Shown here: positions 38,201-49,577 of the stretch, piece by piece
Layout of the letters: every line of letters begins with the position of its first letter
Position numbering within the stretch: position 1 is the stretch's first letter
Assembly (NCBI GenBank): GCA_029961685.1
Contig: JARWKL010000016.1
Location: forward strand, 19,660,157 to 19,724,156
Reading direction: 5' to 3'
DNA from: Aristolochia californica
Taxonomy: Eukaryota > Streptophyta > Magnoliopsida > Piperales > Aristolochiaceae
Length of the DNA: 64,000 bases
The notes under the pieces: generated by a model
What the model was told of the DNA's origin: nothing
Databases searched by the model: none
What the model saw: the letters and a program-made list of their open reading frames with translations, nothing else
Position numbers and translations under genes: made by a program

Positions 38201-40999
38201 TGCATAGCATATTGCTTAACACGGTTTTGGCCTTGTTTGTCTCTTTTTCTTGTTCAAATAAAATTCCACATTTATTGTGAAGGACTCTAAGATTGTCATG
38301 TGTTGGATGAAGAAATCAGCTGAGGCAACATTGAGATTTGAAAATCCAGTGATCTGAAGCAAGAGATATCTTCCATAATTTAGATGTCTCTTGGTTTCAT
38401 ACCCTTAAATTGGCCAACACTGCAGTGGATTTTTTGGCCAAAGAGGGAGCCCAAACACAACATCTTGTTGTAGGACAGAGTTGTCCCTTTAGTTTTCATT
38501 CCTTCCGTCTTGCTTTCTTTTGGGGGTTCCTTCCCTTCTTGTATCCCTCTCTTCTTGTTTTCAATGAAATAGTCACCATTCCAAATAAAAAAATACAATT
38601 CTGCCTTTTCAAAGATAAAAAAATAAAAAACAAAATCTAGCCAGTCAGACAATGCAAGGAAGAGCATCTTTCCTTACCTCATGCCTGTATTCCCTTCGAT
38701 TAACAAAGGAATGGGAGAGGTTAATACAATAGGCAAGAGTTCCCTGAACATTATCACTGCTTGTGATAGCTTCCTCAAGCTTATCCAATCTTCTACACTC
38801 GACTGCCATCCCCATGGCTTGGTGATATTTTCCGTCCAAAATACACCTACATCAGCACATAATTAATAAACCACCAGCACCCAATACTAAAGTGAAAACA
38901 TGCCACAAACTAATTAGAGAGAAATATTTCAAAACAAAAGGAAAGGCAAACATGTGAAATTTTGGTGCATACTTTTCTAGCATTTTCTCCACAATTGCTT
39001 CCAGTCTAGGATCAATATTTCTTGCTTCTTCATTTGACTCAGCAGCTTTTGATTTAAGGCTTGCATATTCATCGATAGCTTTAGCTGCATACAGAAGTGA
39101 AGGTTTCAATAAGCAAAGAAATTTGATAAGAATGCAAAACAATTACAAGAAACTGAGTGGTCAAAGCTTACCCAGAAGTGTATGAACATAATCAGAATCT
39201 CCTGAGATGTCAAATAGAGGTCCTGCACCTAATGCGTATGATAAGCTATCATTAAGTTCCCCAAGGTAGTAAAACACCTGAGCAAAGCAAGGGAGACCAG
39301 TGTCAGTGTCAGAAAAAGATGCCATGGTATGGGCAGACTTTTGTGCATTTTTCCATTGGATGCCATCAGTTTAACAAAGCTCTGTATCAACATAATAAAA
39401 GAAAAACAACATTAAATAAGTATATGTAGATGTAGGTTGTTGAAGTTCCAAAACTTTCAGGACATCATTTTTTATCATCAATTGCAACTTGGATCCATTC
39501 AGCCATTTATTATGAAAACCATCTTACTATCATCATCATCATTGAAGCTTAGTTCACTACGATATTAGGGAATATAGAAACCTACCAGCCAAGTTTGTTA
39601 TCAAGAATGAAGCACATAATGAAATCCTTCTCAAGATGTATGGAAGCCAGAGATTTTTCAGAGAACTCCTTTAACAATTGAAATCACAAAACAAAAGAGA
39701 ACTTGAAATAAAAAACACTGCTGTCAATGTTTTAGGACAAAGTCACCTTACATGAGCATATCATATTTTTGCATATTACAAATTCCAGAAAATTTGACAA
39801 GTAATTTAAAGTACATGGGATTAGTAAAAGTGAAAGAATAAAAAACATAATGAAAGACGAGAAACATTTTGAAGAATATATAAGGCCCAGTCAGTGGAAG
39901 TACCTTCGATACAAGAAGTGCAGCAAGCTGTCTCTGATCTGAGTCCGCATCTTCATATAAACTTTCTCTGAGAAAGAACAAAAAAAAAAATCAGTCCAAG
40001 AACAACATCTTCTGTGCAGAAAAAACTTGTGGCGCTGATATGCATTAACTGAATATAATAAGAAATGTTCTATTAAAAACTAAATTATCTAGCTCAAACA
40101 AATTTACTAGCTCATGCAAAAATACCAGGCACTGAGCCTTGGTCTTGTACCCTCGAATAGGAATAAATTGAAAAGAGAAATGAAAAAGTTGAATAAATTT
40201 GTTTTATCATTACAAAATCCCAAAGGAACTGAGTTTCTGTTACTCAACACTGGCTACTTGTTTCATTCTTGCATAACTGTAACGTATATAAAGAAAGAAA
40301 GCTCCTTCCAGCCGAGAAATATGAGTTTTATATGTGGCAGTCATAAGGGGCAACGTACGTTGTGATCGATAAATTTGAAAACCCTAATACTTGAACCAGC
40401 CTAAACGACCTAAGCTTCCTTTTATTTTCTTTCTTGAAGACACTAGGCCGAAACTATAAATAAGAGCGCATAGTCAACTGGCTTCTAGCCACAAAATTAA
40501 TTGGGGCAACAGCGCAGCTTCTAGTCTAACCTAAAGTTCAATATTCCAACTTAATTGCGAGATTGGAAGATCCGAATCTGTAGATACGTCTAAGGAAACT
40601 GCCAACCAACCGATAGAATTAAAACCCTAATACCTAAAAATCCCATCAAAAGCAATTTAACACAAAACACAAGCACCGCCCAATCTAACTCAAAATGCGA
40701 CCTGATGAACCCAAAAATTCCAGACCTAAGAACAAAAAAATCGCAACCGGATCGGCCCGCAAGAATAATTCAGAAAAAATGATGACTTGAAAGATTAAAA
40801 ACGCGGAACGAACATACATGACGGTGACGCTAGCGGAGATCTCCGGCCAGAAGTAGTCGACAACCCGGATGAGTTGGGAAAGGGCGTGTAGCTTCAAGAG
40901 AGGCTCCTTCTCGTTGAGCATAGCCAGCATAGCAGAGGCGGAGCTGACGTTTGTAGCGGAATTAACGGTGGTGGGCAAGGGGCCCTCTGCGGTGGCCAT
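29298..40999 (-). CDS. RPN2: 26S proteasome regulatory subunit RPN2 (PSMD1), 14 exons
   Basis: Largest non-ATPase subunit of the 19S base; a toroid scaffold that binds ubiquitin-receptor and lid subunits. Exons in coding order: 40818-40999, 39904-39967, 39172-39277, 38973-39084, 38678-38846, 33479-33616, 33039-33388, 32807-32942, 32181-32429, 31874-32094, 31202-31460, 30633-30865, 29955-30537 and 29298-29618. All phases match and give 1040 aa. The N-terminus is helical. PC (proteasome/cyclosome) repeats occupy the middle, with the alternating GxALYALG, GLALG and RYGAALAVG motifs. The acidic and Lys/Ala-rich linker holds three copies of an 11-residue [15 protein letters not shown] repeat; the C-terminus is PPQPFEY. 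It is about 36 aa longer than the Arabidopsis protein, mainly in that linker. Intron 5 is 5.06 kb and full of LINE and hAT debris. The repeat creates tandem donors at exon 13. Confidence 0.95.
29884..29948. repeat. (GA)n microsatellite just inside RPN2 intron 13
   Basis: Imperfect GA repeat interrupted by AAA, C and T. In RPN2 sense it is a CT tract that starts six bases after the donor GT, within intron 13. It is likely length-polymorphic. Confidence 0.9.
29949..30026 (-). repeat. 33-nt tandem repeat with three identical splice donors
   Basis: ATGCAAGTGAGT (minus sense) occurs three times at exact 33-nt spacing: 29949-29960, 29982-29993 and 30015-30026. Each holds a perfect CAA|GTGAGT donor, with exon ends at 29955, 29988 or 30021. 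Because 33 is a multiple of 3, all choices stay in frame and remove 0, 11 or 22 residues from RPN2. Confidence 0.85.
33870..34100 (-). mobile_element. LINE 3' tail fragment in RPN2 intron 5
   Basis: On the - strand, [16 protein letters not shown] sequence (about 33985-34035) matches the end of the plant LINE RNase H domain (usually RxxNxxADxLA). It is followed by a 3' UTR ending in the T-run seen on + near 33891-33898. Only the tail is recognisable. It has the same sense as RPN2. Confidence 0.55.
35480..38640 (+). mobile_element. Decayed LINE (RT, zf-RVT and RNase H) in RPN2 intron 5
   Basis: Sense is opposite to RPN2. Reverse transcriptase traces: [14 protein letters not shown] near 35500-35545, [15 protein letters not shown] near 35580-35625 and the active-site FVDDTIYFC near 35695-35725. 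Farther on, RNase H pieces read [14 protein letters not shown] near 37855-37895, [11 protein letters not shown] near 38278-38312 and [13 protein letters not shown] near 38413-38451, followed by a 3' UTR and A-rich tail at about 38580-38635. Many stops and frameshifts. A hAT-like element (35865-36534) is nested in it. The 5' end is lost or not recognisable; 34.1-35.48 kb may also belong to it. Confidence 0.75.
35865..36534. mobile_element. Non-autonomous hAT-like element nested in the LINE
   Basis: It begins TAGGGGTCGCACTGAG and ends with CGCCACCCCTA, so the ends are imperfect inverted repeats of the TAGGGGTGGC type known from plant hAT elements. Flanking 8-mers are CTTCTCTC and CCTCTTTC, a 6/8 match. 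The interior is rich in GAGCTCGAGCTCGAGC-type palindromes (36420-36502) and in AAGCTCG/GAGCTTG words. There is no coding capacity. Confidence 0.55.
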
Positions 41000-42559
41000 A
41001 TCTGCAATCTGGCTAGGGTTTTGCTTGCTGCTGCGGGTCTGAATTTGCTCCTTCCCCTAGTCGGATCTTTTCTTTTCTACCAAGCGAACGCTAGAAACTT
41101 TAGAGAGAAGTTGTCTTTCTAGTTTCAACAGGAGCGAGGATTTTTCATTTTATATTTGTATATTGCCAGTGTAAACTCAACTGGTAGGTCTGGTGTAAAT
41201 GTTTCATACGGAGAGCCCTAGATGAGACTCGACCTTCAAAATGTCTAATACGCCTCAATTGGATTTAGGACACAAAAGAATCATATTCTACTTTAAAAAA
41301 AATTAAAATTAATTAAAACAAATAAAATAAATAAATAATTTAAACAAATTTAAAATTTTAAAAAAAAATTAAAAATATTTTTGTAGAATTTAGGATCCCA
41401 ACATTGAGACGATGATTAAGAAACTTTGTTCAAGCTTCACGTGGATTTTTTCTTGTTGATGACGCAAAGACTTGAGTTGCGCCAAGATAAGTTATTTTTC
41501 GTTACTCTTCTTTTTAATAAGATTGTTCCTGATATTTTTTTTTATCTCTGGAAGATGATTAATGGATGATATTTCTCGTCCAATCCGATGGAAGTATAAG
41601 TGTTTCATCTCTTATGCTTTGAAGGAATCTTTTGTATTTGGTTTGCTTTATTTCATGCAATATCAATTAAGCAGTTGTTCTCTTGCATATAAGTTCATTT
41701 TTTTGTGCTTGAAAATCACATATGGATCAAACTCTAACATCCTCGATGGAGTGTCTGTTGATCATCATGATATAAAGCTCATTGATGCATCTACTATATC
41801 AGTTTCTCAAATTTGTTGAAGACTTTCTACATGTAGTTTTTTTTTTTTTTTGGCTCTCTAATTAGCTTGAAAAAAATTTGGAATTGATTGCCAAGGGAGT
41901 GCAATTTTTTTTGGAAAGAAGGTGTTGGATCTTACCACAAATCTAACCTTCTATGTTGAGTTATTTTCTGGACTTTTCTACCTAAAATATTCCAAAAAAT
42001 AAATAAATCGAGGTTGTGATTTATTATACAAGTTGGTGCATTTTACTTAGAAGGAAAGTTTCCGTCTTGAAAAGGATTTGATTTGGTCTATGATAATTAA
42101 GGAAGATTGAAAATCTTTCCTAGATGGTATGACAGTACGTGGGATGATTATCTATGTGTTTAAATGCTTAATTAAGGCAGGATAATTGTTGTATTGGGTA
42201 TCCCCTTGCTTCCTTCCTCAGGGTAAGGCTTTATTTTAAGCTCTTGAGATTTGATATACTTTTAAGATTGCTTTGTACTTGAGAAAGTATGAGATCCACC
42301 TTTCATGATATTAGACAACATGAAGAATCTTTATTTTATGCATGATTATCGATTAAAGCTAAGTTAAGCTTTGGTTGTTTCTTCCTTCTCTCGTGTTGGT
42401 TCATCTTTGTCTCGACTTGGTTGGTTTGGTTTGGTTAATAACATAAGAAGTGAATTAGTGCTTGTTGAGGCTTGTTAAGCCTCAGTTATTAAGCCTTGGT
42501 TAAATCACTCAACTTATGTATTTCATAAGAGTATTGTTGATTTGGTATGGGTGAAGATT
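41000..42559. other. RPN2 upstream region and spacer
   Basis: About 41000-41150 should hold the RPN2 5' UTR and promoter. 41280-41390 is an A/T tract of AAATAAATAAAT type. The rest has scattered stops in all frames. Parts nearest 42560 may be the lost 5' portion of the copia element to the right, but I could not find a matching 5' LTR. Confidence 0.4.
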
Positions 42560-45500
42560 ATATGGCTTGTAAAAGTGAACTTCTCAAGATTACCACTATA
42601 CCCTTGAGAGGGTTGTCAAACTATTTGAGTTATTCCCAATCGAATAGGAGGTTTCTCATCACTCGAATTCTCTTACGAGGTTTAACCAAACTAGTTTCAC
42701 TAGTTGATGAATAAGATAATTCATATAGTAAATGGCTCAAGAGTGACACTTTGGTCATCAGTTGTTTAATAAACAGCACGAACGGGCATATGGCTAACAA
42801 TGTCATCCACCTTGAGACCGCTATACAGATTTGGGACACTTATGCCAAGTTGTACTCTAGTACAAAAAACTTATAAAAGTTATATGATGTTTTTCAAAAC
42901 ATATTTAATACAAAACAAGGGGAGAATCTAATGAGTACTTAGCTCAAATTAGAGGGCTGATTTAGTAGTGGAAAATTGCTCAACCCTACTCCACTGACAT
43001 CTCTGTTCAAGAAAAATAGCGGGATGCTTTAGCAGCTGCTATTTATTTGGCCAATATCAAGCCATCTCTAGAGGTGGCCAAATTTCAACTTCTCAACTCC
43101 TCAACACTTCCACCATTCGATGACATAAGTGTCACACTACTTTAGATACCAGACCCTTCTTCCACCTCTTAGACCGAGGTATCATCTGCTATGTACTTAG
43201 GTAATATGGGAAAAAAAAATTCTAACAAAGGGTATGGTAGAAATTATAGATGAGGCAAAGGAAGAGGTGGTAGAATTGGTTCTGGTCTTTCAAGGACTGA
43301 TAACCGAGTATGTACTCACTACGGTGGACCGGATCATCTAGTGGATATTTGTTGGAAACTTCATGGCAAGCCAAACTGGGATATATCAACCAGACCTCAG
43401 TTGATACCAATGAAAAGAAAGAAGAAAAAATTGAGTTACAAAAAGACAAGAAGACTATCTCCGATGAGTTATTACAAAGAATGAAAACTTTGATGGTATC
43501 TATTCCTACATCTTCTACTATTGTTGTTGTCATCACTGCATTGGGTAATATCTTTGCCACTTCCTCCTCTTCATCTTGGATCGTTGACTCAGGAGCCTCT
43601 GAGTATCTTACAGGTAATAAGAGTATTTTATATTCTCCATCCCCATGTTTTCCAGACAAGTTTATTACTATAACAGATAGATATCAAACCGAAGTTCTTG
43701 GGAAGTGACCCTCCTCTGCTACACCCACACTTTCTCTTACCGACGTCTTATTTGTTCCTCGATTCCCATTAAATTTGTTGTTTGTTATTCAATTAACAAA
43801 AAGGTTAAATTGTTCTATCACCTTCTCACCTTCTTCTTGTGTTTTTCAGGATCTAATAACTAAACAGGTGATTGGTAGATACCATAAACAAGGGGGAGGG
43901 GGGCCTCAATTACTTGGACTTGCCTCTAGTGACTGCAAATTTCACTTCTCAAACAAAGGCTAAATTGTGGTACAACATATTCGGGCATCCGTCAGCAGCA
44001 TCACTACAACACTTATTTCTTTTTTTGGAATCTTTGTCTAGTCTGAATTGTGAAGTATGTCAGTTGAGCAAACACCAGAGGACTACATATTCTCCTCAAA
44101 CTGAACTTAAAAGTGTTGCTTCCTTTTCATTGATTCATTTGGATGTATGGGGACATTTGAGTGTTTAGAATATCTTTTAAGTTAAGTATTTTGTTACATT
44201 TGTTGATTCTCACTCGAGTTACGTGACTATTTTCATTCAAAGATAGGCATGAAATCCTTTCTATTTTTAAATTATTATTTATGTCATGGTATCCACTCAA
44301 TTCAGGGAAAAAATAATAGTACTTCGGTCTGATAATGCTAGAGAATACCTATCAAGAGAGTTTCAATTATTTTTGTAAGGATAATGGCATTATCCATTAG
44401 TCACCGTGAGCTTACACTCAACAAAATTGTGTAGCCGAAAGAAAAAATAGGCATCTCTTTGAGGTAGCTCATGGCCTACTCTACTCCATGAATGTGCCCT
44501 ATTTTTACTAACCTCATGCGATTCTTACGACCTATTTCCTTATTAAATAGGCTACCATCTTTGGTACTTGGTCACATGTCCCCATATTCTTCGTTATTTC
44601 CAGATGAAGACCCTTTCTCCCTTCCTCCCTTCCTTTGAAAGTTTTTGGTTGCACATGTTTCGTTCATGTCACATCCCCACAAAAAAAAAGTTAAAACCCG
44701 AAGGCTATTAAATATTTTATTTTGGCTTACTCTCGTACCCAAAAAAAATTATGTTTGATATAATCATTATCTTCTGAAGCTAATTATTTATAGAGATGTC
44801 ATATTTTTTGAAGATACATAATTTTATACTTCAAAGGATGCTCCTCTGGATCTTTCATCTATTCCAGTGGCTCTGAAGCTTGTTGTGCCTCTTGGTACAG
44901 ATCTCTCTATTAAGCCCCTTGAAGGATCAACCAATATCACACCTGTGGAGTTTACTAATCCTTTCGAGGTAAGTTCATATTTCCCTCTAGTGTTTGGTCC
45001 ACCATTTGATATTAGGCTCATAGCTCTTTAAAATGAACCTAGGACTTGCACTAGGCCCTCTACTTTTCATCCTATGTCTAATTTTTTTTCTTATCTTCGT
45101 TTGTCTTTTCCTTGCTATTAAATTTTTGCATCTATCTCTTCTATCTCTATCCCACAATAATATCAGGAGGCTCTAAGGCATCCAGGATGGATGGCGGCAA
45201 TGGAAGAGGAAATGAATGCATTATATGAGAATCATACTTGGGCCTTGGTTCCACTTCCTCCAGGAAAGAAACTTGTGGGTTGTAAATGAGTTTTTACTAT
45301 TAAGCACAATCATGATGGTTCAGTAGCTCGCCTCAAGGCCCATCTAGTTACACAGGGTTATACTTAGTGTTATGGAGTAGATTATAAAGAAACTTTCTCC
45401 CTGATGGCCAAGTTAAATTCGGTAAGAATTTATTATTACTTGCTCCAAATTCTTATTTGTCGGTATATCAATTGGATATGAAGAATGCATTTTTGAATGG

Positions 45501-46895
45501 TGATATTAAGGAAAAATTTATATGCATCAGTCACCTGGCTTTTTGGTTGAGGGGGAGTTAGTATGTAGATTGAGGAAATATTTATATGGCTTAAAACAAT
45601 CTCTTTGAGCTTGGTTTGACAAATTTAGCCAAACAATATCGTAGTTTGGATTCAATCGGTGCTCAATAGATCATTTCGTCTTTGTCAAAAATACCCTAAA
45701 AGGAAGTGTATTACTGGCGGTTTTTGTGGATGATATTGTCTTAACTTGCAGTGATGCAAACAATATAAAATAAGTCAAAGAAAATATATGCAAAGAATTC
45801 AAAATGAAAAATCTTGGATATTTGAAATATTTTTTGGGTATTGAGGTCTTCTAGTTAAAGCATGAGATTGTCTTATCTCAAATAAAGTATGTTCTCGATT
45901 TACTTGAGGACACAAGGATGATGGGATGTCGACCAAGAGAAACTCCAATGGATGCTAACGCAAAACTATGTGCAAACTCTAGAGAAGATATTGATATAGG
46001 TAAATATCAAAAACTTGTGCTAAAGCTTATTTACCTCATCGTCACAAGATTGGATATATCATACGCAATAATTATGGTTAGTCAATATATGCATAAACAA
46101 CAAATTACCGATTGGCAAGCTTTGGAGAGGATCTTGAGGTATTTAAAATGAGCTCTAGGGAAAGACTTTTCTATAAAATTCATGGTCACTTTAACATTTA
46201 AGGTTTCGTTGATGCAGATTGGGTTGGATCACCTGATGATAGGAGGTCTACTTTTAGGTGTTGTACTTTAGTTGGAGGTAACCTGGTTACATGGAGAAGT
46301 AAAAAGCAAAATGTTGTTGCAAGATACAGTGCAAAAGTAAAATATAGAGCTATGGCCCATGTAATCAACGTGCTTCTATGAATCAGATCACTTCTTACTA
46401 AATTAGGGTTCTAAAAAGAAGCCCCTATAGAATTATACTATTACAACCAGGCAACCATTCATATTGTTTCAAATTTAGTTTTCCATATGAGAACAAAACA
46501 TATTGAGGTAGATTGTTACTTTATATGGGAGATATTTCAAGCAGGTATTTTATCTCTCAGACATATTTCATCTCAAGGATAGGTGGCAGACATACTAACA
46601 AAACTAGTCACATCCAAGATCCAGATCACTATATGCGGCAAACTGGACATCTACGATGTTCTCTCCTCCAACTTGAAGGAGAGTGTTGGAAGATAAGCTC
46701 GAAGTATAGTGGCATGATGTAAATTATCTTTGATTTTTTGTCATTTTCCTCCCTTCTTAGGGTAAAAGGTAGTGATATAATTATTGAGTTTCTCATTATC
46801 ATAAATACATTGAGGGGGAGGATTAGGCACGTCACTTAACCTAATCCTCCTTCCTTTCTTCTCTCCCTAAACCCTAAAACCATCATATTCCAACA
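42560..46895 (+). mobile_element. Third Ty1/copia retrotransposon, decayed, with 3' LTR
   Basis: Sense is +. Gag traces include a zinc knuckle CTHYGGPDHLVDICWKLHGKP-like segment (about 43311-43371; the second Cys is now Tyr). Protease is WIVDSGASEY near 43579-43608. Integrase starts LWYNIFGHPSAASLQHL near 43967-44017. RT has MEEEMNALYENHTWALVPL near 45200-45255 and FVDDIV near 45722-45740. RNase H has the FVDADW box near 46205-46222, and the end reads ADILTKL-like near 46585. The 3' LTR is 46684-46895. Numerous stops. No matching 5' LTR was found, so the left limit is a guess. Confidence 0.82.
46684..46895 (+). repeat. 3' LTR of the third copia element
   Basis: The 212-bp segment begins TGTTGGAA and ends TTCCAACA, an 8-bp perfect inverted repeat with TG...CA ends. 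It directly follows the pol terminus and a short purine tract (GAAGGAGAG). Confidence 0.75.
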
Positions 46896-49577
46896 TACTA
46901 ATAATGATTTAACGTTTGCATTAGGCTTGGAATTAAGTCGGTTTTGGGTTGGAGACCCCTATGTTTAGGTTTTGTCTAGATAAATTCCTAATAGGTCAAA
47001 TTCAAATTCAGATTCAGATCCCTTTTGGAGAAGATGAAGCATGCTCAAGCTTTGTAATAATAGGTTCGAGTCAATTGGAGTTGGCTTTTTACTATATACT
47101 CTTGAAATTGGCTGGGGATGATGGAAGGAGGGGAGGAGGTAGGTCGTTGCATTAAAAATTAGAAAATAAAATTTAAAATTATAACATTAATTTTACCCTA
47201 AATTCAGTGAAGGGCTAGGAGAAGAAACTTCAAAATCTAGAAAAAAAGAAAAAGAATAGTTTACAAACAACCAAAGGAAAAGATAAGATCAATTTTAACA
47301 TTATTTAGGGAAATGTGAATAATTTTTTTTTCTTCTAAATTCATAGATCAAGAAAAAACTAAAAAAATAATTTTGATAGCAAATTCAATTTCAAATGACC
47401 CCAAGATAAAAGCAACACTAGCAAAAATTTCATTAACTGAAAAAAGCTTGAAAAATCTATACTTCACATTTTGTCTGAGTATCTTCATTTAAATTGAATT
47501 CATTGGGTTGTATTATTTCTTTATTGATTATTTATTAAATGAAAATACGAAACTCATAACCATGTCCCTAAAAATTGCCACATTTTTTATCTACAAAAGT
47601 AGATAAGAGATAGAGGGGTGACACATTTATTATTTTCTAAAGAACCTAGTTACCAAACACTCCATGACCCATCCTTGCCCTACCTCTTATGGCTTGTCTC
47701 AACCCTACTCTTATACTGCCCAAATACAACCTAAAACTTATTTTACTTGTTATCTTCTATATTTGAATATAAGAGACAACTTTAATACGAGTTTAAAATT
47801 TATCGGTGGCGTCCAAAAAAATCAATTTCGTCTCTCAACATCTTAAGGTTTTAATAATTTAAAAATACTTAGTTTGAAAATTTTAAAAGTCGAGAACTAG
47901 AAAGTGAGAAGTTAATGATCACAAACGGAGTATGTAACATAAATGTTGTATGTGACAGGCGATAAAAATAGAGCACAAATGTTTTACCATATACTACTCT
48001 ATGTTTTCTATCGAGCAATTTGCATCGAAAACGCACCCGTTAAACTTTATTTTTATCACTCCTAACTTGTACACAAAAGTTGTACATGTGACAAACAATG
48101 TATGACCTCTTTAGGTCATTAGGATGCACCAAAGAAAGAAGAAGGTTGACACAATGGTATCATTTTGTGGATTTTATATTTATTTAAAACTCTTTTTAGG
48201 ACCAACCAAGTTATTAAATAAGAAGGCCAATTGGGTAAGTTTCACCCATGTATGGTATTTTATAACGTCTGGTAGACGACCGAGGGTCAAACCAGACGCC
48301 AGACGCCTGGCTTTGGAGAGAGAAGAAAAAGAGATGAAGATGCACAGAATCCGCCAGAAAGCAGCGGAGAAGAGCTTTTAATTAATTTCCGCGACAAGCA
48401 AAGCTTCAGGTTCTAGTCTTCGCCGCCTACCCTTTTCTTTCTTTTACGAGTTCTTCATCTTGGTCTGGACAGTTTATTTCTTCCTACTCGGTACCTTACT
48501 CGTGGCGGCGTTAGTGGGGATTGAAGAAAACGCGCTGAAGTGTTTGTGCCTCGTCGAAGCTTCCGCTCTTTAGTTTGATTCCCATGGATAATGATTTTTT
48601 TCGGTTGTTTGAACGTTTCCAAGTTTGATTTTATTCCTGCGGTCTCTGTCTTTCCTATCTTATCTCTCTACTTGGTTGAAATCAGCGAATTCGGGTGTCC
48701 GCGTTAGGGTTTTGCGGTCTTAGTCTTCAGATTCGAGTTGCTACTCGGTTTTTCATTTTTTATGCGAGGGACATTTGAGATCGGTTATTACTGGGACCGA
48801 AAGTTGTTCCTGTGTGGTGTCTTTGTAATTTGTTAATTGGTTTGTGCATCTTTGAACGGATTTCGGAATTTTATTTTATTTTTGGTCGAGGATTATGGTC
48901 TAGAAGAAGAAACGATGAGGTATCAGGTCTGCTGAGATAAGACTTTCGGTAAAGTTAGTTTTTCAGAAACCTTTGTTGGGCAATTAGGGTGACGTATCGA
49001 TTTTTAGTATCTTATTTTTCGGCTTGCTCTTCAGTTCTTGTGCCAACATCCGCCTAAGCATCGGCTCGTTTCTTGGGTTCGTTTGTGAAAGTTTTTCCTA
49101 TTGATTTCAGTGTTTTGCTTCTTTGGCAATCTGAGGTTGTATTTAAGCTGGCAACTTTTATGTTTACTAGATTAACAACTTTCCAAAGTCCGATCCCGCT
49201 CCGTTTTCCTGTTGTGTGTTGTCGTTCTTTCCCTTTTCAGATCTCTGATCCACTCTTACAAGGATTTGAGTTTTGAAAAGGGGAAATATTTTTATTTTTT
49301 TCAGTAGGTTTAATTTAGACTTCCATCTCCACCCGTTGTTTTTTTTTTTTTTTTTCTTTGTAAATTGTTTGTGTCACAAATTTGTGTGGATTGACAGCTG
49401 TATTTGTTCTTATCCATTTAACGTAGCAGCGTTTGTTTGTTTTATATTTCTAAATTTTCAGCATTTGATCAGCCTACCAATCTTGTACTTGTGAGAGTTT
49501 GTGAATGTGAACAGCGTTTTAGAAAGAGTTGTCCTTCTGTTACATTCTCTCTCTCTCTCCCTCCCTCCCTTTTTGGT
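46896..49577. other. Spacer and EXO70E leader region
   Basis: 46896-48120 is AT-rich with no gene recognised. From about 48330 the composition becomes that of a plant promoter and leader: a probable first leader exon near 48300-48410 and then a T-rich, intron-like stretch. A T-run lies at 49340-49356. A CT/CCT tract (49545-49572) precedes the EXO70E start codon. The EXO70E frame stays open to an ATG at 49437. Confidence 0.45.

Noticed and set aside
41562..41819. 85-codon + strand frame upstream of the third copia element
   Set aside because: No homology recognised, AT-rich composition, and no supporting splice or codon pattern.
49437..49577. In-frame N-terminal extension of EXO70E
   Set aside because: It reads through a CT-rich leader and gives no family-like sequence; the ATG at 49578 aligns with EXO70E N-termini.
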